11,905 nucleotides of DNA from Candidatus Falkowiibacteriota bacterium (GTDB lineage: Bacteria; Patescibacteriota; Patescibacteriia; Patescibacteriales; UBA12465), in the NCBI GenBank assembly GCA_903937325.1, contig CAIZYV010000082.1:1-11905 (forward strand), in the 5' to 3' direction. Below, piece after piece: positions 5,616 to 11,878 of the stretch. The position numbers and the translations under genes were made by a program. The stretch's first letter is position 1; each line of letters opens with the position of its first letter. The notes below the pieces were generated by a model. That model was not told the origin of the DNA, did not search any database, and was given only the letters and a program-made list of their open reading frames with translations.

Positions 5616-7649
5616 TTATACGTCTAAATTTTCTACTTTTTTGGCGTGTGTTTGAATGAAATTTTTGCGAGGAGCGACATTATCGCCCATCAACATATCA
5701 AAAATCTGGTCTGCCTTGGTCGCGTCTTCGATTGTCACTTGCTTGACGATGCGTCTGGCTGGGTCCATGGTTGTGCTCCAAAGCTGTTCTGGGTTCATTT
5801 CACCTAAACCTTTATAGCGTTGAATCATGATTTTCCCAGCGGCTTTAGTTTTAGCTTCTTCTTTTTCAGTTTCTGTTTCATCCTTACTTTCAATGATTTC
5901 CACTTCGCCGTTTTCATCTTCTTCAACAACTTCTGCTTCTTCGGCTAGTCCGCCCCATTCCTTTATTTTATTTTGTTTTTCTTCATCGCTATAAGCATAG
6001 GCAATTTGTGTACCTTTCTTAATTTGATAAAGCGGTGGCTGAGCAATATAGACATGCCCTTGAGTGACTAAAGGATTAAAATGACGGAAGAAAAGAGTTA
6101 GTAATAAGGTGCGGATATGGGCACCATCGACATCGGCATCAGTCATGATGATGATGCGGTGGTAGCGTAATTTTTCCAAATCGAACTGGTCATCGATATT
6201 CGCGCCCAGAGCGATAATAAGATTCTTTATTTCATTGTTTGCCAACATTTTATCCAATCTCGCTCTTTCAACGTTTAAGATTTTGCCGCGCAGAGGTAGG
6301 ATGGCTTGAAATTTTCGGTCACGTCCTTGTTTAGCGCTGCCGCCGGCGGAGTCTCCCTCGACGATATATAGTTCACATTCTTCCGGGTGGCGACTGGAAC
6401 AATCAGCTAATTTGCCTGGCAATGTCATACCTTCTAAAGCACCTTTACGTAGAATTGTGGCACGAGCAGTGCGAGCGGCTAAGCGTGCTTGGGCAGACAG
6501 TACACATTTACCTAAAATTGCCTCCGCTTCTTTTGGGTGTTCTTCTAAGAAGGTTGTAAAAGCGTCGCCCATAATCTGCTCGACATAGCCTTTCATTTCC
6601 GCGTTGCCGAGCTTACCCTTGGTTTGACCTTCAAATTGTGGGTCGGGCAGCTTAACACTGATGATTGCCGTTAAACCTTCACGCACGTCTTCTCCGCTAA
6701 GATTTTCTTGTTTTTCTTTCAAAAGATTCTTGGCTCGTCCGTAATTATTAAGAGTTCTGGTTAAGGCGCTACGAAAACCGACGAGATGAGTGCCGCCGTC
6801 AGGATTATGAATGTTGTTGGCAAAAGCCAAAACAGTTTCATTATATTCGTCATTATATTGTAAGGCTACTTCTACCCGACATTCATTAATTTCTTTATCA
6901 ACATAAAAAACACTTTCATTTTTTACACTTTTACCACGATGCAGAGATTTGATATATGATTTTATACCGCCTTCAAAATGAAAGCGATAATGTTTTTCTC
7001 GGTGTTCTGGGCGCTGGTCGATGACATTTAAAGTGATGCCTTTAGTTAAATATGATTGCTGGCGTAAACGGTCTAAAACTTTTCCCCAATTGAAATCAAG
7101 TTCAGTAAATATGCTGGCATCTGGTTTAAAGGTAATAGTTGTACCGGTGCCGGTTGCAGGACCGACATTTTTGACATTACCTTGAGGGATGCCGATTTTA
7201 TATTCTTGTCGCCAGAGTTTACCGTCGCGGCGTACCTCGGCTTTTAAGTATTCACTTAAAGCATTAACAACAGAAACACCGACGCCGTGTAGACCGCCTG
7301 AGACTTTGTAGCCTGTGCCGCCGAATTTGCCGCCGGCATGGAGTTTAGTGAGAACGGTTTCTAAAGCAGAAAGGCCGGTAACTTTGTGTTTTTCTACCGG
7401 GATACCGCGACCGTTATCAATCACTTCAACCAATCCATCTTTGAGTAAAGCGACAGAAATATCTGTAGCATAGCCAGCCATCGCTTCATCAATAGAGTTA
7501 TCTACTACTTCCCAGATTAAATGATGTAAGCCGGCTGCTGATGTTGAGCCGATATACATACCGGGACGCTTGCGAACCGGATCTAAACCTTCTAAGACAG
7601 TGATGGCGTCAGCGCCATAACTATTGTTTTTTTGTTCATCTTTAGCCAT
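5616..7649 (-). CDS. gyrB: DNA gyrase subunit B
   Basis: GyrB is the ATPase subunit of gyrase (A2B2), which introduces negative supercoils. The 677-residue protein has a complete GHKL ATPase domain: EVVDNSIDEA (47-56) with catalytic Glu47, VIDNGRGIP (76-84), and the ATP lid GGKFGG...SGGLHGVGVSVVNA (106-130). The transducer loop QTKGKLGN (342-349) carries the ATP-contacting Lys. TOPRIM motifs are EGDSAGGSAKQGRDR (431-445) and DADVDGAHIRT (504-514). The tail QRYKGLGEMNPEQLWSTTMDP (610-630) favours GyrB over ParE. Between TOPRIM and that tail lies an acidic linker (about 568-600) of Glu, Asp and Lys, at the site where Gram-negative GyrBs carry a large insertion. A sigma70-type promoter and a hairpin lie upstream. 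No Shine-Dalgarno sequence is seen. Identity is certain. Confidence 0.97.
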   Translation of the reverse strand: MAKDEQKNNSYGADAITVLEGLDPVRKRPGMYIGSTSAAGLHHLIWEVVDNSIDEAMAGYATDISVALLKDGLVEVIDNGRGIPVEKHKVTGLSALETVLTKLHAGGKFGGTGYKVSGGLHGVGVSVVNALSEYLKAEVRRDGKLWRQEYKIGIPQGNVKNVGPATGTGTTITFKPDASIFTELDFNWGKVLDRLRQQSYLTKGITLNVIDQRPEHREKHYRFHFEGGIKSYIKSLHRGKSVKNESVFYVDKEINECRVEVALQYNDEYNETVLAFANNIHNPDGGTHLVGFRSALTRTLNNYGRAKNLLKEKQENLSGEDVREGLTAIISVKLPDPQFEGQTKGKLGNAEMKGYVEQIMGDAFTTFLEEHPKEAEAILGKCVLSAQARLAARTARATILRKGALEGMTLPGKLADCSSRHPEECELYIVEGDSAGGSAKQGRDRKFQAILPLRGKILNVERARLDKMLANNEIKNLIIALGANIDDQFDLEKLRYHRIIIMTDADVDGAHIRTLLLTLFFRHFNPLVTQGHVYIAQPPLYQIKKGTQIAYAYSDEEKQNKIKEWGGLAEEAEVVEEDENGEVEIIESKDETETEKEEAKTKAAGKIMIQRYKGLGEMNPEQLWSTTMDPARRIVKQVTIEDATKADQIFDMLMGDNVAPRKNFIQTHAKKVENLDV

Positions 7650-7655
7650 ACAAAG

Positions 7656-7679
7656 AAAAAAATTCCTGTTTGCGGAATT
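7656..7679 (-). promoter_or_regulatory. Terminator-like hairpin in the gyrB leader, possible attenuator
   Basis: On the - strand, AATTCC (7679-7674) pairs perfectly with GGAATT (7666-7661) around a 7-base loop, and is followed by seven T residues, overlapping the stem end, just before the gyrB ATG at 7649. The layout is that of an intrinsic terminator, but the stem has only two G-C pairs, so it may instead affect translation initiation or be chance. Confidence 0.4.
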
Positions 7680-7715
7680 ACATTTATAAGTTTTTCTCCC
7701 ATTTTTATTACTTAT

Positions 7716-7744
7716 ATTATAACAAAGTATCCAGTCGAAAGCAA
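7716..7744 (-). promoter_or_regulatory. Sigma70-type promoter for gyrB
   Basis: Reading the - strand, TTGCTT (7744-7739) and a perfect TATAAT (7721-7716) are separated by exactly 17 bases. Transcription should start near 7709, giving a leader of about 60 bases before the gyrB ATG. Only three of six bases match in the -35 box, so the assignment rests on the -10 box and spacing. Confidence 0.7.
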
Positions 7745-7766
7745 ACTTTATCTTCTTCTTTTTATC

Positions 7767-7795
7767 TTGACATTATTATATATTTGTTTTATATT
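7767..7795 (+). promoter_or_regulatory. Near-consensus sigma70-type promoter for the zinc-ribbon gene
   Basis: A perfect TTGACA (7767-7772), a 17-base AT-rich spacer and TATATT (7790-7795, five of six) predict a start near 7802. The leader before the ATG at 7845 is then about 43 bases. It faces away from the gyrB promoter, with 22 bases between the two -35 boxes. Confidence 0.8.
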
Positions 7796-7844
7796 AAGCC
7801 TAATCGTTTACTAATCGTTCATTAAATAACCTAAATTATATATC

Positions 7845-8138
7845 ATGAGAAAAAGAATAAAGGCCGCTTTATCAGCTGTTATCAGGCGTTTTAGTAGCTC
7901 TACCGACGAAAAGACGGCTGTGCCTACAAAACAAATTAAAGTTAAAGCTGAAGCTAAAAAAAAGCTTAAAAAAAAGAAACCTAAAAAAGTGCTGCAAAGT
8001 GATCGGCACCTTTGCCATCACTGCCATAATTATTATGGTAGCAATGAAATCAGTTGCCCTCATTGCCGTCAGTATGATAGGCAAAAGGAAGCTCACGAGG
8101 CGCCGCAGACGCCTCTGCATTATTCTTTCCATCGTTAA
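7845..8138 (+). CDS. Small lysine-rich protein with C-terminal zinc ribbon
   Basis: The 97-residue protein has an arginine-containing N-terminal helix (1-16), a lysine-rich middle (IKVKAEAKKKLKKKKPKK, 31-48) and one zinc-ribbon-like unit, CHHCHNYYGSNEISCPHC (57-74). Its four cysteines form two C-x2-C knuckles (C57/C60 and C71/C74). The tail is His-rich. This composition suggests binding to nucleic acid or the ribosome, but I do not recognise a named family. It resembles L32-type ribosomal proteins only loosely, in size and zinc knuckles. The gene is monocistronic, with a strong promoter upstream and a terminator about 20 bases after the stop, and it diverges from gyrB. No Shine-Dalgarno sequence precedes the ATG. 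The open frame on the opposite strand has no motif and is judged a shadow. Confidence 0.8.
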   Translation: MRKRIKAALSAVIRRFSSSTDEKTAVPTKQIKVKAEAKKKLKKKKPKKVLQSDRHLCHHCHNYYGSNEISCPHCRQYDRQKEAHEAPQTPLHYSFHR

Positions 8139-8155
8139 ATTATTTTTTATATTTT

Positions 8156-8184
8156 AGCTGTTCCTTATGGGGGCAGCTTTTTTC
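8156..8184 (+). terminator. Intrinsic terminator of the zinc-ribbon gene
   Basis: AGCTG (8156-8160) pairs with CAGCT (8174-8178). The stem continues through TTCC opposite GGGG with two G-T pairs, and T residues run from 8178 to 8183. It separates the zinc-ribbon gene from the epimerase promoter 20 bases downstream. Confidence 0.88.
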
Positions 8185-8204
8185 TTATCTTTTACTTCTT
8201 AAAT

Positions 8205-8233
8205 TTGGCATTTTTTGTCTTTTGCGCTATTAT
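8205..8233 (+). promoter_or_regulatory. Sigma70-type promoter giving a leaderless or near-leaderless epimerase mRNA
   Basis: TTGGCA (8205-8210, five of six), a 17-base spacer and TATTAT (8228-8233, five of six) predict transcription starting at about 8239-8241. The epimerase ATG is at 8242, so the mRNA would begin at or within a few bases of the start codon. Confidence 0.75.
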
Positions 8234-8241
8234 TTTCTTAT

Positions 8242-9168
8242 ATGTCTAAAATTTTAGTTAGCGGTGGCGCCGGTTTTATCGGTTCTACTTTAGTGGACAA
8301 ATTAATTGACCAGGGCCATACGGTGACAGTACTTGATAGCCTTGTTTCTGGTAGCCGTGATTATCTTAATTTAGCGGCTGATTTTTGGGAGATAGATTTA
8401 CTCGACGACTCTTTGATCTCTCGTTTTCAGGAAGCTGGTTTTGATTTGGTTTATCATCTGGCTGCCCAAATCGATGTGCGTAAATCAGTCGATGATCCGA
8501 TTTTTGATAATCGTGTTAATGTTTTGGGTGGCCTAAATATCTTAGAAGCTTCTCGTCAAAGTAATGTTAAAAAAGTAATTTTTTCTTCTACGGGTGGAGC
8601 AATTTATGGTGAAACCGAAGAAATTCCGACTAGCGAGTATGCGGCAACTTATCCTTTATCGCCTTACGGTATTAATAAGCTGGCTTTAGAAAAATATTTT
8701 AATTATTATTATCAGCTTTACGGTTTAAATTATACTATATTGCGTTTCGCTAATGTTTACGGTCCAAGACAGTATAAGGGCGGGGAGGCGGGCGTTATCG
8801 CTCTTTTTACGGAAGCGATGGCGCACGATAAACCTTGTGTATTATACGGCGACGGTAAGCAGACGCGTGATTTTGTTTATGTTGATGATGTTGTTGATGC
8901 TTTAATTCTAGCCGGCGGTATCGATTGTCGTGGCGAGATTAATATTAGCACCGGAACAGAGATTGATATGTGGCAGATGATTACGGCTATTGAATCAGCC
9001 GCTGGGCAGAAATTAAAATTAACCTTATCTCCGGGGCGATTAGGAGAACAGCGACGTAGTGTTTTGGCTAATGCCCGTGCCTTAGAGATTTTAAATTGGC
9101 GGCCGGCCGTCAGTTTTACTGAGGGTGTTCGTCGTACTTATGATTGGGTCAAACAGCAAGCTTTATAA
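8242..9168 (+). CDS. NAD-dependent sugar-nucleotide epimerase, GalE-like (extended SDR)
   Basis: The 308-residue protein is a complete extended short-chain dehydrogenase. It has the NAD-binding GGAGFIGS (8-15) with Asp32 after strand 2, the strand-4 motif YHLAAQIDVRKS (71-82), the catalytic segment IFSSTGGAIYGE (113-124) and the YxxxK pair Tyr142/Lys146 in SPYGINK. It also has NVYGPRQ (171-177) and the sugar-nucleotide motif TRDFVYVDDVVDA (208-220). It most likely interconverts UDP-sugars (UDP-glucose 4-epimerase type) for cell-surface glycans; motifs alone cannot exclude a UDP-GlcNAc epimerase or a dTDP-glucose dehydratase relative. An in-frame ATG at 8215 is rejected because it lies inside the promoter and adds residues before the first beta strand. 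The gene leads an operon with tpiA, a TPR protein and tRNA-Thr. Confidence 0.9.
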   Translation: MSKILVSGGAGFIGSTLVDKLIDQGHTVTVLDSLVSGSRDYLNLAADFWEIDLLDDSLISRFQEAGFDLVYHLAAQIDVRKSVDDPIFDNRVNVLGGLNILEASRQSNVKKVIFSSTGGAIYGETEEIPTSEYAATYPLSPYGINKLALEKYFNYYYQLYGLNYTILRFANVYGPRQYKGGEAGVIALFTEAMAHDKPCVLYGDGKQTRDFVYVDDVVDALILAGGIDCRGEINISTGTEIDMWQMITAIESAAGQKLKLTLSPGRLGEQRRSVLANARALEILNWRPAVSFTEGVRRTYDWVKQQAL

Positions 9169-9176
9169 ATAAATTT

Positions 9177-9911
9177 ATGTCTATTCGTATTTTTATTGCT
9201 AATTGGAAAATGCAATTATCACCGTCTGAGTCAATTAAAACGGCGCGGTCTTTTACGCGCGCTTTTAAAAACGATAATAGTCAGATAATTGTTTGTCCGG
9301 ATTTTTTAAGCTTACCGGCCATTGCTAAAGAATTTAAAAATACTAATTTGTTGTTAGGCGCTCAGGATGCCGCCGCTTATGAACGCGGAGCTTATACCGG
9401 TGAAGTCGCTGCTTCCGATTTAGCCTCTCTTGGTGTCAGTTATGTACTCGTCGGTCACAGTGAGCGTCGTTCTTATCTGCAAGAAGACGATAAGCTTTTG
9501 GCTGCAAAGATTAGGATGATTTTAGATCAGAAAATGGTGCCTGTTTTATGTGTTGGTGAAAATGCGGCTGAAAGAAAACAGGGGCGAGTTTCCAGTGTTA
9601 TTAGAAATCAGCTTAAAGGTGCTCTGCAAAATCTAAGTTCTCATGATTTACGTTCTTGTCTGATTGCTTATGAGCCGGTTTGGGCGATTGGTACCGGTTT
9701 AAATTGCGAATCAACTAAAGCTTTGCAGGTAAAAAATATTATTTTAGAATGGTGTCAGCGCAGTGGCGTAAAAAAAATGATAGTTTTGTATGGTGGCAGC
9801 GTCAAGCCGGAAAATGCTTCTTCTTTTCTAGTCGCTGGTGCTTTTGATGGTTTACTGGTTGGTGGCGCAAGTTTGCGAGCTGATACTTTTAAAAAAATCG
9901 TTCGCGCTTAA
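9177..9911 (+). CDS. tpiA: Triosephosphate isomerase
   Basis: TpiA interconverts dihydroxyacetone phosphate and glyceraldehyde 3-phosphate. The 244-residue enzyme is full length, with all key residues: Asn9 and Lys11 in ANWKM, His94 in VGHSERR, catalytic Glu166 in AYEPVWAIGTG (164-174, including flexible loop 6), YGGSVKPENA (205-214), and the phosphate-binding GLLVGGASL (225-233). One small oddity is Gln13 where most TIMs have Asn after NWKM. The start is placed at 9177, 8 bases after the epimerase stop; an upstream in-frame ATG at 9144 would overlap the epimerase and extend ahead of strand 1. No Shine-Dalgarno sequence is present, so ribosomes may re-initiate from the gene before it. Unlike pgk and eno in the upstream operon, this enzyme shows no active-site loss. 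Confidence 0.97.
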   Translation: MSIRIFIANWKMQLSPSESIKTARSFTRAFKNDNSQIIVCPDFLSLPAIAKEFKNTNLLLGAQDAAAYERGAYTGEVAASDLASLGVSYVLVGHSERRSYLQEDDKLLAAKIRMILDQKMVPVLCVGENAAERKQGRVSSVIRNQLKGALQNLSSHDLRSCLIAYEPVWAIGTGLNCESTKALQVKNIILEWCQRSGVKKMIVLYGGSVKPENASSFLVAGAFDGLLVGGASLRADTFKKIVRA

Positions 9912-9921
9912 TCATTACCTT

Positions 9922-10734
9922 ATGTTAGATATTATCGCTTGGGCCATTTTTATTTTTTCTTTGCTGGTTGTTATTTTTATTATTATCCGTAAGTTTCCTG
10001 CTATGGCAATTTTGAATGTTGATAATATTCCCGGTGAAAAAGAGGCGCGTTTTAAAGAACAAATAATTCGTCAACGCCTGGAAAGGGATTTTAGCGAATT
10101 TGGCCTGGGTATGTTGCGTTTTCGTCGTCGCTTTGGTTCTTTCTTCAGTAACTTGCTTAAAAATCATCATCAGCGTCTTATAAAAGCACGCGATGATTTA
10201 CGTAGGCAGAAGAAACTGAGTTTTACGGAGAAGCGCGAACGTATCGCCTCTTTGTTTATGCAAGCTAAAGATGCTATGTCTTTAGATAATTATGAAGACG
10301 CGGAAAAGAAGTTGATTGAAATTATTAGTCTCGACGCGAAAAGGCTGTCTGCTTTCCTGGAACTGGGCGAGAGCTACCGCCTACGTAAGAATTTTAAGGA
10401 TGCCAAGGAAACTCTAGCCCATGCTTTGAAATTAGCGCAGCAACTTAGCCGTGATCCAGAAATGCTGGAAGGGATTGTGATGGCGGAAATTCGTTTTTCT
10501 TTGGCTTGGGTCTGTTTTGAATTAGGTTTAATGGATGAAGCTTTAGAATATACGCGTCAAGCGCTTGATGCCGAACCGAATAATCCTCGTTACCTTGATT
10601 TAATTTTAGATTTAAGTATAATGAGAAAAGATAAAAAATTAGCTTTAGAATCTTGGAAAAAATTAGCAGCCGCCAATCCGGAAAATAATAAGTTACCGGA
10701 ATTACGCGCTAAGATTGATGACCTGATTGTTTAG
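9922..10734 (+). CDS. Membrane-anchored TPR-repeat protein
   Basis: The 270-residue protein has one N-terminal membrane helix (about residues 3-23) followed by a basic flank (IIRKFP). A charged, probably coiled linker (35-98) leads to about four TPR-like helical pairs. Repeats fall near 99-131 (AKDAMSLDNYEDAEKKLIEI), 133-165 (AFLELGESYRLRKNFKDAKE), 180-212 (FSLAWVCFELGLMDEALEY) and a weaker one at 214-246. TPR domains bind other proteins, so this is probably an inner-membrane scaffold; partners are unknown. The basic residues after the helix suggest the repeats face the cytoplasm. The ATG at 9922 is chosen because the longer frame from 9838 overlaps tpiA by 74 bases. It ends in TAG, 11 bases before a tRNA gene, so transcripts probably read into the tRNA. 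Confidence 0.85.
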   Translation: MLDIIAWAIFIFSLLVVIFIIIRKFPAMAILNVDNIPGEKEARFKEQIIRQRLERDFSEFGLGMLRFRRRFGSFFSNLLKNHHQRLIKARDDLRRQKKLSFTEKRERIASLFMQAKDAMSLDNYEDAEKKLIEIISLDAKRLSAFLELGESYRLRKNFKDAKETLAHALKLAQQLSRDPEMLEGIVMAEIRFSLAWVCFELGLMDEALEYTRQALDAEPNNPRYLDLILDLSIMRKDKKLALESWKKLAAANPENNKLPELRAKIDDLIV

Positions 10735-10745
10735 CGGATTATTAG

Positions 10746-10818
10746 GCCGTTTTAGCTCAGTTGGTAGAGCATCTCCATGGTAAGGAGAAGGTCTCGGGTT
10801 CAAATCCCGAAAACGGCT
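10746..10818 (+). tRNA. tRNA-Thr, anticodon GGU
   Basis: All arms form. The acceptor stem GCCGTTT (10746-10752) pairs with AAACGGC (10811-10817). The D-stem is GCTC/GAGC, and the anticodon stem TCTCC/GGAGA encloses loop ATGGTAA, with anticodon GGT at 10779-10781. The T-stem TCGGG/CCCGA has loop TTCAAAT. The anticodon reads Thr codons ACC and ACU. The discriminator is T10818, followed by CAGG, so the 3' CCA is not encoded and must be added by the CCA-adding enzyme. It lies 11 bases after the TPR gene, with no promoter seen between, and is followed by a terminator. Confidence 0.97.
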
Positions 10819-10831
10819 CAGGATAAAAAAG

Positions 10832-10857
10832 AAAAGCACCAATTTTGGTGCTTTTTT
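10832..10857. terminator. Bidirectional intrinsic terminator after tRNA-Thr
   Basis: AAAAGCACCA (10832-10841) pairs perfectly with TGGTGCTTTT (10846-10855) around an ATTT loop, with a T-run through 10857. A-runs upstream give a U-tract on the - strand too. It closes the epimerase-tpiA-TPR-tRNA transcript and can also end the convergent - strand operon, whose last stop is at 10878. Confidence 0.93.
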
Positions 10858-10877
10858 GTGTCGTTTGGGTAATGGGC

Positions 10878-11336
10878 TTATTGTCCTCCCACCCACGCTA
10901 ATTCTAATCCGAATATATACATGGGTAAGATCTCATCATGGACATCCATCATGAATTCTCCCAGCTGGGCGAATTCTTCCTGGCGATGGTGTGCCTCGTC
11001 AAAGAAGAAAATTTTGATTTTTTGGTTTTCCTGTTTGATTTTTTTGACGATTGCCAGCATGTTTTCTTCTGCGTGGTGCCAATGCATTCTGTTATCTGCA
11101 TAGTTCATATTTTCTGGTAAGGTGATCAGAATGTCGGCGTTGCGTACGACTTTCCAAAAGTGTTGTCTGTCGTCGTTTATAAATCCGCCGATGAATGTCC
11201 ACTCCACACTTGTGGGCGGCAATTTTAGCTTGCGCTGTATTTGCTTGTGTATTATTCCGCTACTGCCAAAGATTTCATTGTTGACGCTGTCGTCAGGATA
11301 ATGGTTGTGTAAAAAAATAATTTTTAATTTTTTCAT
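10878..11336 (-). CDS. Unrecognised 152-residue His-rich alpha/beta protein
   Basis: I do not recognise this family. The sequence looks like an alternating alpha/beta domain: strand KLKIIFLHN (3-11), helix around 26-38, strand VEWTFIG (44-50), strand ADILITLPE (67-75), helix 85-104 and strand KIKIFFFDE (106-114). The order of ADILITLPENM, then a helix ending VKKIKQEN, then KIKIFFFDE is weakly reminiscent of a response-regulator receiver or other flavodoxin-like fold, but no phospho-acceptor set is evident. It has clustered histidines at 85-88 (HWHH) and 116-117. No membrane segment or signal peptide is seen. Its ATG overlaps the TGA of the upstream gene as ATGA, so translation is coupled and the two products probably act together. 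The transcript ends at the shared terminator. Confidence 0.7.
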   Translation of the reverse strand: MKKLKIIFLHNHYPDDSVNNEIFGSSGIIHKQIQRKLKLPPTSVEWTFIGGFINDDRQHFWKVVRNADILITLPENMNYADNRMHWHHAEENMLAIVKKIKQENQKIKIFFFDEAHHRQEEFAQLGEFMMDVHDEILPMYIFGLELAWVGGQ

Positions 11337-11806
11337 TTTTTGGCTTTTTTTGGTGTGTGATTGTGGTTACTGATTATTCTTTTGATCGTATCCAAGCTAT
11401 CAACTGCTTGGATTTGTTGGAGCGCAATAAATTTAGCTCCGGGCGTGGTAAAAATTTGTAAGCGACGATTGCCTACTAAAATAATTTTTAAGCGGCTGAT
11501 CAAGGCTTCGATGTCTTCGGCTGTCATTTTCTTCTTTTTGCTTTGATGCAAAATTAGATAATCGGCGGTGCCGCTGATTTTTTGAAATTGGTCTCCTTGC
11601 CCGTTTAAGGGCAGTTGAAAAGCGGTCCAGCGCAGAGGTCCAAAACTTTTCATGAAGTCTTGGTGGGTTTTCTCTGTACTGTCAAAGATCCGGCGAGGCT
11701 CTTTTTCGTCAAGTAAACAAACAACCAATGATGCCACTCTTTTGGAGCTTTCTTGGATAGTTCTGTTGTGTGTTTTTTGAGTCTGAGCTTGGATTGTCTT
11801 TCTCAT
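11333..11806 (-). CDS. Unrecognised 157-residue basic protein, first gene of a two-gene operon
   Basis: I do not recognise this protein. It opens with a polar Gln- and Thr-rich stretch (1-22), then a strand-like RVASLVVCLLDE (23-34). Further on come SGTADYLILHQSKKKK (78-93), a helix TAEDIEALISRLKIILVG (95-112), a strand LQIFTTPG and a basic tail ending KKAKK. The start at 11806 is chosen over an in-frame ATG at 11878 because a near-consensus promoter predicts transcription beginning at about 11843, downstream of the longer start. That gives a soluble protein with a leader of about 37 bases and no Shine-Dalgarno sequence. Its stop overlaps the start of the next gene by four bases. Both proteins contain an ADhLIxH/ADILIT-type strand before a helix, which might reflect related folds; that is only a visual impression. 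Confidence 0.65.
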   Translation of the reverse strand: MRKTIQAQTQKTHNRTIQESSKRVASLVVCLLDEKEPRRIFDSTEKTHQDFMKSFGPLRWTAFQLPLNGQGDQFQKISGTADYLILHQSKKKKMTAEDIEALISRLKIILVGNRRLQIFTTPGAKFIALQQIQAVDSLDTIKRIISNHNHTPKKAKK

Positions 11807-11849
11807 TATTCTATCAAATTTTAATGAACAATTAATTGAATTTTGCCTT

Positions 11850-11878
11850 AGTATAAAACAAATTTTTTCATATGTCAA
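11850..11878 (-). promoter_or_regulatory. Near-consensus sigma70-type promoter for the two-gene - strand operon
   Basis: Reading the - strand, a perfect TTGACA (11878-11873), a 17-base spacer and TATACT (11855-11850, five of six) predict a start near 11843. This position also decides the start codon of the first gene in favour of 11806. Confidence 0.8.

Noticed and set aside
7632..7814. Hydrophobic 60-residue open frame on the + strand
   Set aside because: It covers the gyrB start and both divergent promoters, is AT-driven, and has no ribosome binding site.
7872..8132. Hydrophobic open frame opposite the zinc-ribbon gene
   Set aside because: It is the complement of the Lys-rich and Cys-rich coding strand (Lys codons read as Phe); no promoter or start signal supports it.
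9838..9921. Longer start for the TPR protein
   Set aside because: It would overlap the tpiA 3' end by 74 bases; the ATG at 9922 directly precedes the membrane helix.
9925..10170. Open frame opposite the start of the TPR gene
   Set aside because: Low-complexity Asn/Lys-rich complement of the membrane helix; the TPR frame has clear domain evidence.
10702..10896. Open frame on the - strand with RDLNPRP and ELKRP motifs
   Set aside because: It runs antisense through tRNA-Thr and the terminator; such peptides are well-known false gene calls over tRNA genes.
10921..11120. Two overlapping + strand open frames within the His-rich gene
   Set aside because: Both are short frames opposite a gene with promoter, coupling and terminator support.
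11361..11546. + strand open frame opposite the 157-residue gene
   Set aside because: No start signal; explained as a shadow of the coding strand.
11807..11878. N-terminal extension of the 157-residue protein to an ATG at 11878
   Set aside because: The near-consensus promoter (11850-11878) overlaps it and predicts transcription starting downstream.
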